From Anser cygnoides (Eukaryota > Chordata > Aves > Anseriformes > Anatidae): a stretch of 64,000 nt of DNA. The translations under genes were made by a program, and so were the position numbers. The stretch covers positions 1,862,501 to 1,926,500 of the forward strand of contig NC_089894.1 of assembly GCF_040182565.1 (NCBI RefSeq). Reading direction: 5' to 3'. Shown piece after piece: positions 22,216-35,740 of this stretch (position 1 is the first letter of the stretch; each line of letters opens with the position of its first letter). A model generated the notes under the pieces. That model saw only the letters and a list, made by a program, of their open reading frames with translations, was not told the origin of the DNA and did no database searches.

Positions 22216-24474
22216 GAGAGTGCACTGGCACCAGTGGGGATGCAGTGCAGTGAGTCCAGAGAGTGCACTGGCACCACTGGGGATGCAGTGCAGTGAGTGC
22301 AGAGAGTGCACTGGCACCAGTGGGGATGCAGTGCACTGAGTCCAGAGAGTGTACTGGCACCACTGGGGATGCACTGCAGTGACTCCAGAGAGTGCACTGG
22401 CAACACTGGGGATGCAGTGCCGTGAATCCAGAGAGTGCCATGGCAACACTGGAGATGCACTACAGTGACTCCAGAGAGTGCACTGGCACCTCTGGGGATG
22501 CACTGCACTGAGTGCAGAGAGTGCACTGGCACCAGTGGGGATGCAGTGCAGTGAGTCCAGAGAGTGCACTGGCACCACTGGGGATGAAGTTCTGTTAGTC
22601 CAGAGAGTGCACTGGCCCCATTATGGATGCAGTGCAGTGAGTCCAGAGAGTGCACTGGCACCGCTGGGGATGCACTGCAGTGAGTGCAGAGAGTGCACTG
22701 GCACCACTGGGGATGCAGTGCAGTGAGTGCAGACAGTGCAATGGCACCAGTGGGGATGCAGTGCAGTGAGTCCAGAGAGTGTACTGGCACCAGTGGGGAT
22801 GCACTGCAGTGAGTCCAGAGAGTGCACTGGCAACACTGGGGATGCAGTGCAGTGAGTCCAGAGAGTGCCCTGACAACACTGGGGATGCACTACAGTGAGT
22901 CCAGAGAGTGCACTGGCACCTCTGGGGATACACTGCAGTGAGTCCAGAGAGTGCACTGGCACCACTGGGGATGCACAGCAGTGAGTCCAGGGAGTGCACT
23001 GGCACCACTGGGGATGCACTGCTGTGAGTCCAGAGAGGGCACTGGCACCACTGGGGATGCACTGCAGTGAGTCCAGAGAGTGCACTGGCACCACTGGGGA
23101 TGCACTGCAGTGAGTCCAGAAAGTGCACTGGCACCACTGGGGATGCACTGCAGTGAGTCCAGAGCGTGCACTGGCACCACTGGGGATGCAGTGCAGTGAG
23201 TCCAGAGAGTGCACTGGCACCACGGGGGATGCACTGTATTGAGTCGAGAGAGTGCACTGGCACCACTGGGGATGCAGTGCAGTGAGTCCAGAGAGTGCAC
23301 TGGCACCACTGGGGATGCACTGCAGTGAGTCCAGAGAGTGCACTGGCACCACTGGGGATATAGTGCAGTGAGTCCAGAAAGTGCACTGGCACCACTGGGG
23401 ATGCACTGCAGTGAGTCCAGAAAGTGCACTGGCACCACTGGGGATGCACTGCAGTGAGTGCAGAGAGTGCACTGGCACCACTGGGGATGCAGTGCAGTGA
23501 CTCCAGAGAGTGTACTGGCACCATTGGGGATGCAGTGCAGTGAGTCCAGAGAGTGCACTGGCAACACTGGGGATGCAGTGCCGTGAGTCCAGAGAGTGCC
23601 CTGGCAACACTTGGCATGCACTACAGTGACTCCAGAGAGTGCACTGGCACCTCTGGGGATGTACTGCAGTTAGTCCAGAGAGTGAGATGGCACCAATGGG
23701 GATGCACTGCTGTGAGTCCAGAGAGGGCACTGGCACCACTGGGGATGCACTGCAGTGAGTCCAGAGAGTGCACTGGCACCACTGGGGATGCACTGCAGTG
23801 AGTCCAGAGAGTGCACTGGCAACACTGGGGATGCAGTGCCGTGAGTCCAGAGAGTGCCCTGACAACACTGGGGATGCACTACAGTGAGTCCAGAGAGTGC
23901 ACTGGCACCTCTGGGGATGCACTGCAGTGAGTCCAGAGAGTGCACTGGCACCACTGGGAATACACTGGTGTGAGTCCAGAGAGTGCACTGACACCACTGG
24001 GGATGCAGTGCAGTGAGTCCAGAGAGTGCACTGGCACCACTGGGTATGCAGTGCAGTGAGTCCAGAGAGTGCACTGGCACCACTGGGGATGCACTGTAGT
24101 GACTCCAGAGAGTGCACTGGCACCACTGGGGATGCAGTGCAGTGAGTCCAGAGAGTGCACTGGCACCAGTGGGGATGCCGTGCAGTGAGTCCAGAGAGTG
24201 CACTGGCACCAATGGTGATGCAGTGCAGTGACTCCAGAGAGTGCACTGGCACCAGTGGGGATGCAGTGCACTGAGTCCAGAGAGTGTACTGGCACCACAG
24301 GGGATGCAGTGCAGTGAGTCCAGAGAGTGCACTGGCGCCACTGGAGATGCACTGCAGTGACTCCAGAGAGTGCACTAACACCACTGGGGATGCAGTGCAG
24401 TGAGTCCAGAGAGTGCACTGGCACCACTGGGGATGCACTGCAGTGAGTCCAGAGAGTGCACAGGCACCACTGGG
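22216..24474. repeat. Superblock tail segment matching 33.74-35.74 kb
   Basis: GGCCCCATT at 22,614 pairs with 34,138 (offset 11,524) and the following GATTCA at 24,475 with 35,741 (offset 11,266). The two tails therefore differ by a net six monomers. The order of rare monomers, CCGCTGGGG, GCAGACAGTGC, GACAACACTGG, GGGAATACACTGG, GGTATGCAG and AATGGTGATG, is shared with the X tail and with 4.1-5.8 kb. Confidence 0.7.
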
Positions 24475-24686
24475 GATTCAGTGCAGTGAGTCCAGAGAGT
24501 GCACTGGGACCACTGGGGATGCATTGCCTTGAGTCCAGAGAGTGCCCTGGCAACACTGGGTATGCACTACAGTGACTCCAGAGAGTGCACTGGCACCAGT
24601 GGGTATGCACTGCAGTGAGTCCAGAGAGTGCAGTGGCACCACTGGGGATGCACTGCAGTGAGTCCAGAGAGTGCACTGGCACCACT

Positions 24687-25495
24687 GAAGATGCAGTGCA
24701 GTGACTCCAGAGAGTGCACTGGCACCACTGGGGATGCAGTGCAGTGAGTCCAGAGAGTGCACTGGCAACACTGGGGATGCAGTGCAGTGAGTCCAGAGAG
24801 TGCACTGGTACCACTGGGGATGCAGTGCAGTGAGTCCAGAGAGTGCACTGGCACCACTGGGGATGCACTGCAGTGAGTCCAGAGAGTGCACTGGCACCAC
24901 TGGGTATGCAGTGCAGTGAGTCCAGAGAGTGCACTGGCAGCACTGGGGATGCACTGCAGTGACTCTAAAGAGTGCACTAGCACCACTGGAGATGCACTGT
25001 AGTGACTCCAGAGAGTGCACTGGCACCTCTGGGGATGCACTGCAGTGAGTCCAGAGAGTGCACTGGCACCACTGGGGATGCGCTGCAGTGAGTCCAGAGA
25101 GTGCACTGGCACCACGGGTGATGCACAGCAATGAGTCCAGAGAGTGCACTGGCACCACTGGGGACGCAGTGCAGTGAGTCCAGAGAGTGCACTGGCACCA
25201 CTGGGGATGCAGTGCAGTGACTCCAGAGAGTGCACTGGCACCAGAGGGGATGCAGTGCACTGAGTCCAGAGAGTGTACTGGCACCACTGGGAATGCACTG
25301 CAGTGAGTCCAGAGAGTGCACTGGCGCCACTGGAGATGCACTGCAGTGACTCCAGAGAGTGCACTAACACCACTGGGGATGCAGTGCAGTGAGTCCAGAG
25401 AGTGCACTGGCACCACTGGGGATGCACTGCAGTGAGTCCAGAGAGTGCACAGGCACCACTGGGGATGCAGTGCAGTGAGTGCAGAGAGTGCACTG
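24687..25495. repeat. HOR segment, 1,161-bp period (27 monomers), copy 1
   Basis: CTGAAGATGC (GAAG at 24,687) pairs with 25,805 at 1,118 bp. After a one-monomer difference the offset is 1,161 bp: CTCTAAAG near 24,965 with 26,126, and GCACAGGCACC near 25,447 with 26,608. The match breaks near 25,495, where this copy has AGTGGCGATGC and the other has CCCTTCGGGATGC. Confidence 0.75.
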
Positions 25496-25804
25496 GCACC
25501 AGTGGCGATGCACTGCAGTGACTCCAGAGAGAGAGCTGGCACCACTGGGGATGCACAGCAGTGAGTCCAGAGAGTGCACTGGCACCACTGGGTATGCACT
25601 ACAGTGACTCCAGAGAGTGCACTGGCACCAGTGGGGATGCACTGCAGTGAGTCCAGAGAGTGCAGTGGCACCACTGGGGATGCAGTGCAGTGAGTCCAGA
25701 GAGTGCACTGGCACCACTGGGAATGCACTGCAGTGAGTCCAGAGAGTGCACTGGCACCACTGGGGATGCACAGCAGTGAGTCCAGAGAGTGCACTGGCAC
25801 CACT

Positions 25805-26656
25805 GAAGATGCAGTGCAGTGACTCCAGAGAGTGCACTGGCACCACTGGGGATGCAGTGCAGTGAGTCCAGAGAGTGCACTGGCAACACTGGGGTTGCAG
25901 TGCAGTGAGTCCAGAAAGTGCACTGGTACCACTGGGGATGCAGTGCAGTGAGTCCAGAGAGTGCACTGGCACCACTGGGGATGCACTGCAGTGAGTCCAG
26001 AGAGTGCACTGGCACCACTGGGGATGCAGCGCAGTGAGTCCTGAGAGTGCACTGGCACCACTGGGGATGCACTGCAGTGAGTCCAGAGAGTGCACTGGCA
26101 GCACTGGGGATGCACTGCAGTGACTCTAAAGAGTGCACTAGCACCACTGGAGATGCACTGTAGTGACTCCAGAGAGTGTACTGGCACCACTGGGGATGCA
26201 GTGCAGTGAGTCCAGAGAGTGCACTGGCACCACTGGGGATGCACTGCAGTGAGTCCAGAGAGTGCACTGGCACCACGGGTGATGCACAGCAATGAGTCCA
26301 GAGAGTGCACTGGCACCACTGGGGACGCAGTGCAGTGAGTCGAGAGAGTGCACTGGCACCACTGGGGATGCAGTGCAGTGACTCCAGAGAGTGCACTGGC
26401 ACCAGAGGGGATGCACTGCACTGAGTCCAGAGAGTGTACTGGCACCACTGGGGATGCACTGCAGTGAGTCCAGAGAGTGCACTGGCGCCACTGGAGATGC
26501 ACTGCAGTGACTCCAGAGAGTGCACTAACACCACTGGGGATGCAGTGCAGTGAGTCCAGAGAGTGCACTGGCACCACTGGGGATGCACTGCAGTGAGTCC
26601 AGAGAGTGCACAGGCACCACTGGGGATGCAGTGCAGTGAGTGCAGAGAGTGCACTG
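25805..26656. repeat. HOR segment, 1,161-bp period, copy 2
   Basis: This is the second copy of the 27-monomer segment, carrying one more monomer than the first. It shares the CTCTAAAG doublet, the GGGTGATGCACAGCAATG monomer, GGGGACGCAG and the CACTAACACC monomer in order. In block Y these are represented once (36.05-36.6 kb), so the duplication is specific to X or was lost in Y. Confidence 0.75.
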
Positions 26657-29600
26657 GCACCCTTCGGGATGCACTGCAGTGAGTCGAGAGAGTGCACTGG
26701 CACCACTGGGGATGCAGTGCAGTGAGTCCAGAGAGTGCACTGGCACCAGTCGGGATGCAGTGCAGTGAGTCCAGAGAGTGCACTGGCACCACGGGAGATG
26801 CAGCGCATTGAGTCCAGAGAGTGCACTGGCACCACTGGGGATGCACTGAAGTGAGTCCAGAGAGTGCACTGGCACCACTGGGGATGCAGTGCAGTGAGTC
26901 CAGAGAGTGCACTGGCACCACTGCGGATGCAGTGCAGTGAGTCCAGAGAGTGCACTGGCACCACTGGGGATGCAGTGCAGTGAGTGCAGAGAGAGCACTG
27001 GCACCACTGGGGATGCAGTGCAGTGAGTCCAGAGAGTGCACTGGCACCACTGGGGATGCACTGCTGTGAGTCCAGAGAGTGCACTGCCACCACTGGGGAT
27101 GCAGTGCAGTCAGTCCAGAGAGTGCACTGGCACCACTGGGGATGCAGTGCAGTGAGTCCAGAGAGGGCACTGGCACCACTGGGGATGCACAGCAGTGAGT
27201 CCAGAGAGTGCACTGGCACCACTGGGGATGCAGGGCAGTGAGTCCAGAGAGTGCACTGGCACCACTGGGGATGCAGTGCAGTGAGTCCAGAGAGTGCACT
27301 GGCACCACTGGGGATGCACTGCTGTGAGTCCAGAGAGTGCACTGCCACCACTGGGGATGCAGTGCAGTGAGTCGAGAGAGTGCACTGGCACCACTGGGGA
27401 TGCAGTGCAGTGAGTCCAGAGAGGGCACTGGCACCACTGGGGATGCACAGCAGTGAGTCCAGAGAGTGCACTGGCACCACTGGGGATGCAGGGCAGTGAG
27501 TCCAGAGAGTGCACTGGCACCACTGGGGATGCAGTGCAGTGAGTCCAGAGAGTGCACTGGCACCACTGGGGATGCACTGCAGTGAGTCCAGAGAGTGCAC
27601 TGGCACCCTTGGGGATGCACTGCAGTGAGTCGAGAGAGTGCACTGGCACCACTGGGGATGCAGTGCAGTGAGTCCAGAGAGTGCACTGGCACCACTGCGG
27701 ATGCACTGCAGTGAGTCCAGAGAGTGCACTGGCACCACTGTGGATGCAGTGCCGTGAGTCCAGAGAGCGCACTGGCGCCATTGGAGATGCACTGCAGTGA
27801 CTCCAGAGAGTGCACTAACACCACTGGGGATGCAGTGCAGTGAGTCCAGAGAGTGCACTGGCACCACTGGGGATGCACTGCAGTGAGTCCAGAGAGTGCA
27901 CTGGCACCACTGGGGATGCAGCGCAGTGACTCCAGAGAGTGCACTGGCACCACTGGGGATGCAGTGCAGTGAGTCCAGAGAGTGCACTGGCACCACTGGG
28001 GATGCACTGCAGTGACTCTAAAGAGTGCACTAGCACCACTGGAGATGCACTGTAGTGACTCCAGAGAGTGCACTGGCACCACTGGGGATGCAGTGCAGTG
28101 AGTCCAGAGAGTGCACTGGCACCACTGGGGATGCAGTGCAGTGAGTCCAGAGAGTTCACTGGTACCAGTGGGGATGCACTGCTGTGAGTCCAGAGAGGGC
28201 ACTGGCACCACTGGGGATGCACTGCAGTGAGTCCAGAGAGTGCACTGGCACCACTGGGGATGCAGTCCAGTGAGTCCAGAGAGTGCCCTGGCACCACTGG
28301 GGATGCACTACAGTGACTCCAGAGAGTGCACTGGCACCACTGGGGATGCAGTGCAGTGAGTCCAGAGAGTGCACTGTAACCACTGGGGATGCAGTGCAGT
28401 GAGTCCAGAGAGTGCACTAGCACCACTGGAGATGCACTGTAGTGACTCCAGAGAGTGCACTGGCACCACTGGGGATGCAGTGCAGTGAGTCCAGAGAGTG
28501 CACTGGCACCACTGGGAATGTATTGCAGTGAGTCCAGAGAGTGCACTGGCACTACTGGGGATGAAGTGCTGTTAGTCCACAGAGTGCACTGGCCCCATTG
28601 GGGATGCAGTGCAGTGAGTCCAGAGAGTGCACTGGCACCACTGGGGATGCACTGCAGTGAGTCCAGAGAGTGCACTGGCACCACTGGGGATGCACTGCTG
28701 TGGGTCCAGAGAGTGCATTGGCACCACTGGGGATGCACTGCAGTGAGTGCAGAGAGTGCACTGGCACCAGTGGGGATGCAGTGCAGTGACTCCAAAGAGT
28801 GTACTGGCACAACTGGGGATGCACTGCAGTGAGTCCAGAGAGTGCACTGGCAACACTGGGGATGCAGTGCCGTGAATTTAGAGAGTGCCCTGGCAACACC
28901 GGGGATGCACTACAGTGACTCCAGAGAGTGCACTGGCACCTCTGGGGATGTACTGCAGTTAGTCCAGAGAGTGACATGGCACCAATGGGGATGCACTGCA
29001 GTGAGTCCAGAGAGTGCACTGGCACCACTGGGGATGCAGTGCAGTGTGTCCAGAGAGTGCACTGGCACCACTGGGGATGCACTGCAGTGAGTGCAGAGAG
29101 TGCACTGGCACCAGTGGGGATGCAGTGCACTGAGTCCAGAGAGTGTACTGGCACCACTGGGGATGCACTGCAGTGAGTCCAGAGAGTGCACTGGCAACAC
29201 TGGGGATGCAGTGCCATGAGTTCAGAGAGTGCCCTGGCAACACTGGGGATGCACTACTGTGACTCCAGAGAGTGCACTGGCACCTCTGGGGATGCACTGC
29301 ATTGAGTCCAGAGAGTGAGATGGCACCACTGGGGATGCAGTGCAGTGAGTCCAGAGAGTGCACTGGCACCACTGGGAATGCACTGGAGTGAGTCCAGGAA
29401 GTGCACTGGCACCACTGGAGTTGCAGTGCATCGAGTCCAGAGAGTGCACTGGTACCACTGGGGATGCAGTGCAGTGAGTCCAGAGAGTGCACTGGCACCA
29501 CTGCGGATGCACTGCAGTGAGTCCAGAGAGTGCACTGGCACCACTGGGGATGCAGTGCAGTGACTCCAGAGAGTGCACTGGCACCACTGGGGATGCACTG

Positions 29601-32600
29601 CAGTGAGTCCAGAGAGTGCACTGGACCACTGGGGATGCAGTGCAATGAGTCCAGAGAGTGCACTGGCACCACTGGGGATGCACTACAGTGACTCCAGAGA
29701 GTGCACTGGCACCACTGGGGATGCAGGGTTGTGAGTCCAGAGAGTGCACTGGCACCACTGGTGATGCAGTGCAGTGAGTCCAGAGAGTGCACTGGCACCA
29801 CTGGGGATGCAGTGCAGTGAGTCCAGAGAGTGCACTGGCACCCTTGGGGATGCACTGCAGTGAGTCGAGAGAGTGCACTGGCACCACTGGGGATGCACTG
29901 CAGTGAGTCCAGAGAGTGAGATGGCACCACTGGGGATGCACTGCAGTGAGTCCAGAGAGTGCACTGGCACCACTGGGGATGCACTGCAGTGAGTCCAGAG
30001 AGTGCACTGGCACCACTGGGGATGCACTGGAGTGAGTCCAGAGAGTGCACTGGCACCACTGGTAATGCAGTGCAGTGTAGTCCAGAAAGTACACTGGCAC
30101 CACTGGGGATGCAGTGCATTGAGTCCAGAGAGTGCACTGGTACCACTGGGGATGCAGTGCAGTGAGTCCAGAGAGTGCACTGGCACCACTGGTGATGCAG
30201 TGCAGTGAGTCCAGAGAGTGCACTGGCACCGCTGAGGATGCACTGCAGTGAGTCCAGAGAGTGCACTGGCACCACTGGTGATGCACTGCAGTGACTCCAG
30301 AGAGTGCACTGGCACCACTGGGGATGCACTGCAGTGAATCCAGAGAGTGCACTGGACCACTGGGGATGCAGTGCAGTGAGTCCAGCGAGTGTACTGGCAC
30401 CACTGCGGATGCAGTGCAGTGAGTCCAGACAGTGCACTGGCACCACTGGGGATGCAGTGCAGGGAGTCCAGAGAGTGCACTGGCAACACTGGGGATGCAC
30501 TGCTGTGAGTCCAGAGAGTCCACTGGCACCACTGGGAATGCAGTCCAGTGAGTCCAGAGAGTGCACTGGCACCTCTGGGGATGCACTGCAGTGAGTCCAG
30601 AGAGTGAGATGGCACCAATGGGGATGCACTGCAGTGAGTCCAGAGAGTGCACTGGCACCACTGGGGATGCAGTGCAGTGAGTCCAGAGAGTGCACTGGCA
30701 CCACAGGGAATGCACTGGAATGAGTCCAGAGAGTGCACTGGCACCGGTCGGGATGCAGTGCATTGAGTCCAGAGAGTGCACTGGTACCACTGGGGATGCA
30801 GTGCAGTGAGTCCAGAGAGTGCACTGGCACCACTGGGGATGCAGTGCAGTGACTCCAGAGAGTGCACCGGTACCACTGGGGATGCAGTGCAGTGAGTCCA
30901 GAGAGTGCACTGCCACCTCTGGGGATGCACTGCAGTGAGTCCAGAGAGTGCACTGGCACCACTGGTGATGCAGTGCAGTGAGTCCAGAGAGTGCACTGGC
31001 ACCACTGGGGATGCACTGCAGTGACTCCAGAGAGTGCACTGGCACCACTGGGGATGCAGTGCAGTGAGTCCAGAGAGTGCACTGGCACCACTGCGGATGC
31101 AGTGCAGTGAGTCCAGAGAGTGCACTGGCACCACTGGGGATGCACAGCAGTGAGTCCAGAGAGTGCACTGGCACCACTGGGGATGCAGGGCAGTGAGTCC
31201 AGAGAGTGCACTGGCACCACTGGGGATGCACTGCAGTGAGTCCAGAGAGTGCACTGGCACCCTTGTGGATGCACTGCAGTAAGTCGAGAGAGTGCACTGG
31301 CACCACTGGGGATGCAGTGCAGTGAGTCCAGAGAGGGCACTGGCACCACTGGAGATGCAGTGCAGTGAGTCCAGAGAGTGCACTGGCACCACTGGGGATG
31401 CACAGCAGTGAGTCCAGAGAGTGCACTGGCACCACTGGGGATGCACTGCTGTGAGTCCAGAGAGTGCACTGGCACCACTGGGGATGCACTACAGTGAGTC
31501 CAGAGAGTGCACTGGCACCTCTGGGGATGCAGTGCAGTGACTCCAGAGAGTGCACTGGCACCACGGGGGATGCACTGTATTGAGTCGAGAGAGTGCACTG
31601 GCACCACTGGGGATGCAGTGCAGTGAGTCCAGAGAGTGCACTGTAACCACTGGGGATGCAGTGCAGTGAGTCCAGAGAGTGCACTGGCACCACAGGGGAT
31701 GCAGGGCAGTGAGTCCAGAGAGTGCACTGGCACCACTGGGGATGCAGTGCAGTGAGTCCAGAGAGTGCACTGGCACCACTGGGGATGCAGTGCAGTGAGT
31801 GCAGAGAGAGCACTGGCACCACTGGGGATGCAGTGCAGTGAGTCCAGAGAGTGCACTGGCACCACTGGGAATGTATTGCAGTGAGTCCAGAGAGTGCACT
31901 GGCACCACTGGGGATGAAGTGCTGTTAGTCCACAGAGTGCACTGGCCCCATTGGGGATGCAGTGCAGTGAGTCCAGAGAGTGCACTGGCACCACTGGGGA
32001 TGCACTACTGTGAGTCCAGAGAGTGCATTGGCACCACTGGGGATGCACTGCAGTGAGTGCAGAGAGTGCACTGGCACCCGTGTGGATGCAGTGCAGTGAC
32101 TCCAAAGAGTGTACTGGCACAACTGGGGATGCACTGCAGTGAGTCCAGAGAGTGCACTGGCAACACTGGGGATGCAGTGCCGTGAATCCAGAGAGTGCCC
32201 TGGCAACACTGGGGATGCACTACAGTGACTCCAGAGAGTGCACTGGCACCAGTGGGGATGCAGTGCACTGAGTCCAGAGAGTGTACTGGCACCACTGGGG
32301 ATGCACTGCAGTGAGTCCAGAGAGGGCACTGGCACCACTGGGGATGCACAGCAGTGAGTCCAGAGAGTGCACTGGCACCACTGGGGATGCAGTGCAGTGA
32401 GTCCAGAGAGTGCACGTGGCACCACTGGGGATGCACTGCAGTGAGTCCAGAGAGTGCACTGGCACCACTGGGGATGCACTGCAGTGAGTCCAGAGAGTGC
32501 ACTGGCGCCATTGGAGATGCACTGCAGTGACTCCAGAGAGTGCACTAACACCACTGGGGATGCAGTGCAGTGAGTCCAGAGAGTGCACTGGCACCACTGG

Positions 32601-35600
32601 GGATGCAGTGCAGTGAGTCCAGAGAGTGCACTGGCACCACTGGGGATGCAGCGCAGTGAGTCCTGAGAGTGCACTGGCACCACTGGGGATGCAGTGCAGT
32701 GAGTCCAGAGAGTGCACTGGCAGCACTGGGGATGCACTGCAGTGACTCTAAAGAGTGCACTAGCACCACTGGAGATGCACTGTAGTGACTCCAGAGAGTG
32801 CACTGGCACCACTGGGGATGCAGTGCAGTGAGTCCAGAGAGTGCACTGGCACCACGGGTGATGCACAGCAGTGAGTCCAGAGAGTGCACTGGCACCACTG
32901 GGGACGCAGTGCAGTGAGTCCAGAGACTGCACTGGCACCACTGGGGATGCAGTGCAGTGACTCCAGAGAGTGCACTGGCACCACTGGGGATGCAGTGCAC
33001 TGAGTCCAGAGAGTGTACTGGCACCACTGGGGATGCACTGCAGTGAGTCCAGAGAGTGCACTGGCGCCACTGGAGATGCACTGCAGTGACTCCAGAGAGT
33101 GCACTAACACCACTGGGCATGAAGTGCAGTGAGTCCAGAGAGTGCACTGGCACCAGTGGGGATGCACTGCAGTGAGTCCAGAGAGTGCACTGGCACCACT
33201 GGGGATGCAGTGCAGTGAGTGCAGAGAGTGCACTGGCACCACTGGGGATGCACTGCAGTGAGTCCAGAGAGAGAGCTGGCACCACTGGGGATGCAGTGCA
33301 GTGAGTCCAGAGAGTGCACTGGCACCAGTGGGGATGCAGTGCAGTGAGTCCAGAGAGTGCACTGGCACCACGGGGGATGCAGCGCATTGAGTCCAGAGAG
33401 TGCACTGGCACCACTGGGGATGCACTGAAGTGAGTCCAGAGAGTGCACTGGCACCACTGGGGATGCAGTGCAGTGAGTCCAGAGAGTGCACTGGCACCAC
33501 TGGGGATGCAGTGCAGTGAGTCCAGAGAGTGCACTGGCACCACTGGGGATGCAGTGCAGTGAGTCCAGAGAGTGCACTGGCACCACTGGGGATGCAGTGC
33601 AGTGAGTGCAGAGTGAGCACTGGCACCACTGGGGATGAAGTGCAGTGAGTCCAGAGAGTGCACTGGCACCACTGGGGATGCACTGCTGTGAGTCCAGAGA
33701 GTGCACTGGCACCACTGGGGATGCACTGCAGTGAGTGCAGAGAGTGCACTGGCACCACTGGGGATGCAGTGCAGTGAGTCCAGAGAGTGCACTGGCACCA
33801 CTGGGGATGCACTGCAGTGAGTGCAGAGAGTGCACTGGCACCAGTGGGGATGCAGTGCACTGAGTCCAGAGAGTGTACTGGCACCACTGGGGATGCACTG
33901 CAGTGAGTCCAGAGAGTGCACTGGCAACACTGGGGATGCAGTGCCGTGAATCCAGAGAGTGCCATGGCAACACTGGAGATGCACTACAGTGACAACAGAG
34001 AGTGCACTGGCACCTCTGGGGATGCACTGCAGTGAGTGCAGAGAGTGCACTGGCACCAGTGGGGATGCAGTGCAGTGAGTCCAGAGAGTGCACTGGCACC
34101 ACTGGGGATGAGTTGCTGTTAGTCCAGAGAGTGCACTGGCCCCATTATGGATGCAGTGCAGTGAGACCAGAGAGTGCACTGGCACCGCTGGGGATGCACT
34201 GCAGTGAGTGCAGAGAGTGCACTGGCACCACTGGGGATGCGCTGCAGTGAGTGCAGACAGTGCAATGGCACCAGTGGGGATGCAGTGCAGTGAGTCCAGA
34301 GAGTGCACTGGCACCACTGGGGATGCACTGCAGTGAGTCCAGAGAGTGCCCTGACAACACTGGGGATGCACTACAGTGAGTCCAGAGAGTGCACTGGCAC
34401 CTGTGGGGATACACTGCAGTGAGTCCAGAGAGTGCACTGGCACCACTGGGGATGCACAGCAGTGAGTCCAGGGAGTGCACTGGCACCACTGGGGATGCAC
34501 TGCTGTGAGTCCAGAGAGGGCACTGGCACCACTGGGGATGCACTGCAGTGAGTCCAGAGAGTGCACTGGCACCACTGGGTATGCAGTGCAGTGACTCCAG
34601 AGAGTGCACTGGCACCACTGGGGATGCAGTGCAGTGAGTCCAGAGAGTGCACTGGCACCACTGGGGATGCACTGCAGTGAGTCCAGAGAGTGCACTGGCA
34701 CCACTGGGGATGCAGTGCAGTGAGTCCAGAGAGTGCACTGGCACCACTGGGGATGCAGTGCAGTGAGTCCAGAGAGTGCACTGGCACCACTGGGGATGCA
34801 GTGCAGTGAGTCCAGAGAGTGCACTGGCACCACTGGGGATGCAGTGCAATGAGTCCAGAGAGTGCACTGGCACCACTGGGGATGCACTGCAGTGAGTCCA
34901 GAGAGTGCACTGGCACCACTGGGGATGCAGTGCAGTGAGTCCAGAGAGTGCACTGGCACCACTGGGGATGCACTGCAGTGAGTCCAGAAAGTGCACTGGC
35001 ACCACTGGGGATGCACTGCAGTGAGTCGAGAGAGTGCACTGGCACCACTGGGGATGCACTGCAGTGAGTGCAGAGAGTGCACTGGCAACACTGGGGATGC
35101 AGTGCAGTGAGTCCAGAGAGTGCCCTGACAACACTGGGGATGCACTACAGTGAGTCCAGAGAGTGCACTGGCACCTCTGGGGATGCACTGCAGTGAGTCC
35201 AGAGAGTGCACTGGCACCACTGGGAATACACTGGTGTGAGTCCAGAGAGTGCACTGACACCACTGGGGATGCACTGAAGTGAGTCCAGAGAGTGCACTGG
35301 CACCACTGGGTATGCAGTGCAGTGACTCCAGAGAGTGCACTGGCACCACTGGGGATGCACTGTAGTGACTCCAGAGAGTGCACTGGCACCACTGGGGATG
35401 CAGTGCAGTGAGTCCAGAGAGTGCACTGGCACCAGTGGGGATGCAGTGCAGTGAGTCGAGAGAGTGCACTGGCACCAATGGTGATGCAGTGCAGTGACTC
35501 CAGAGAGTGCACTGGCACCAGTGGTGATGCAGTGCACTGAGTCCAGAGAGTGTACTGGCACCACTGGGGATGCAGTGCAGTGAGTCCAGAGAGTGCACTG

Positions 35601-35740
35601 GCGCCACTGGAAATGCACTGCAGTGACTCCAGAGAGTGCACTAACACCACTGGGGATGCAGTGCAGTGAGTCCAGAGAGTGCACTGGCACCACTGGGGAT
35701 GCACTGCAGTGAGTCCAGAGAGTGCACAGGAACCACTGGG

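Larger units (their letters stand above)
5826..24474. repeat. Expanded satellite superblock
   Basis: This stretch runs from one composite head marker (GATTCA at 5,826) to the next full one that starts a traceable X-type block (24,475). It is longer than blocks X and Y and contains several internal HOR expansions, annotated separately. The head marker pair (GATTCA and CATTGCCTTG or CATTGCGTTG) recurs inside it, with CATTGC[C/G]TTG near 5,873, 6,818, 8,751, 9,996, 10,768, 12,659, 15,150, 16,650, 17,209 and 19,961. Its right part, about 22,216-24,474, matches 33,740-35,740 in block X (22,614 with 34,138, offset 11,524; 24,475 with 35,741, offset 11,266, a difference of six monomers). Stretches 10,689-13,494 and 14,797-16,606 are ordinary monomers for which I traced no long in-register partner, although individual variants are shared with the neighbouring HORs. 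Confidence 0.65.
24475..35740. repeat. Superblock X, 11,266 bp (262 monomers)
   Basis: The block is bounded by the composite head marker at 24,475 and its next occurrence at 35,741, exactly 262 x 43 bp apart. Its head (24,475 to about 29,280) reappears in block Y, in Z and at 59,811-64,000. Its tail (29,957-35,740) reappears at 130-5,825. It holds CTCTAAAG markers near 24,965, 26,125, 28,017, 32,747, GGCCCCATT at 28,591, 31,944 and 34,138, and CACGTG at 32,413. It is the fullest form of the superblock in the window that lacks the large internal expansions of its neighbours, and I use it as the reference. Confidence 0.8.

Noticed and set aside
28455..28832. Plus-strand open frames of 60-125 codons
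   Set aside because: Each plus-strand monomer has one TGA, so each frame normally stops every 43 codons. Longer frames only reflect monomers where that TGA has mutated. There is no coding signal.
29270..30000. Link between the 730-bp segment lost in Y and the 730-bp HOR at 13.5 kb
   Set aside because: Both are 17 monomers less one base only because each happens to span one CTGGACCACTGG monomer. Their content is otherwise different.
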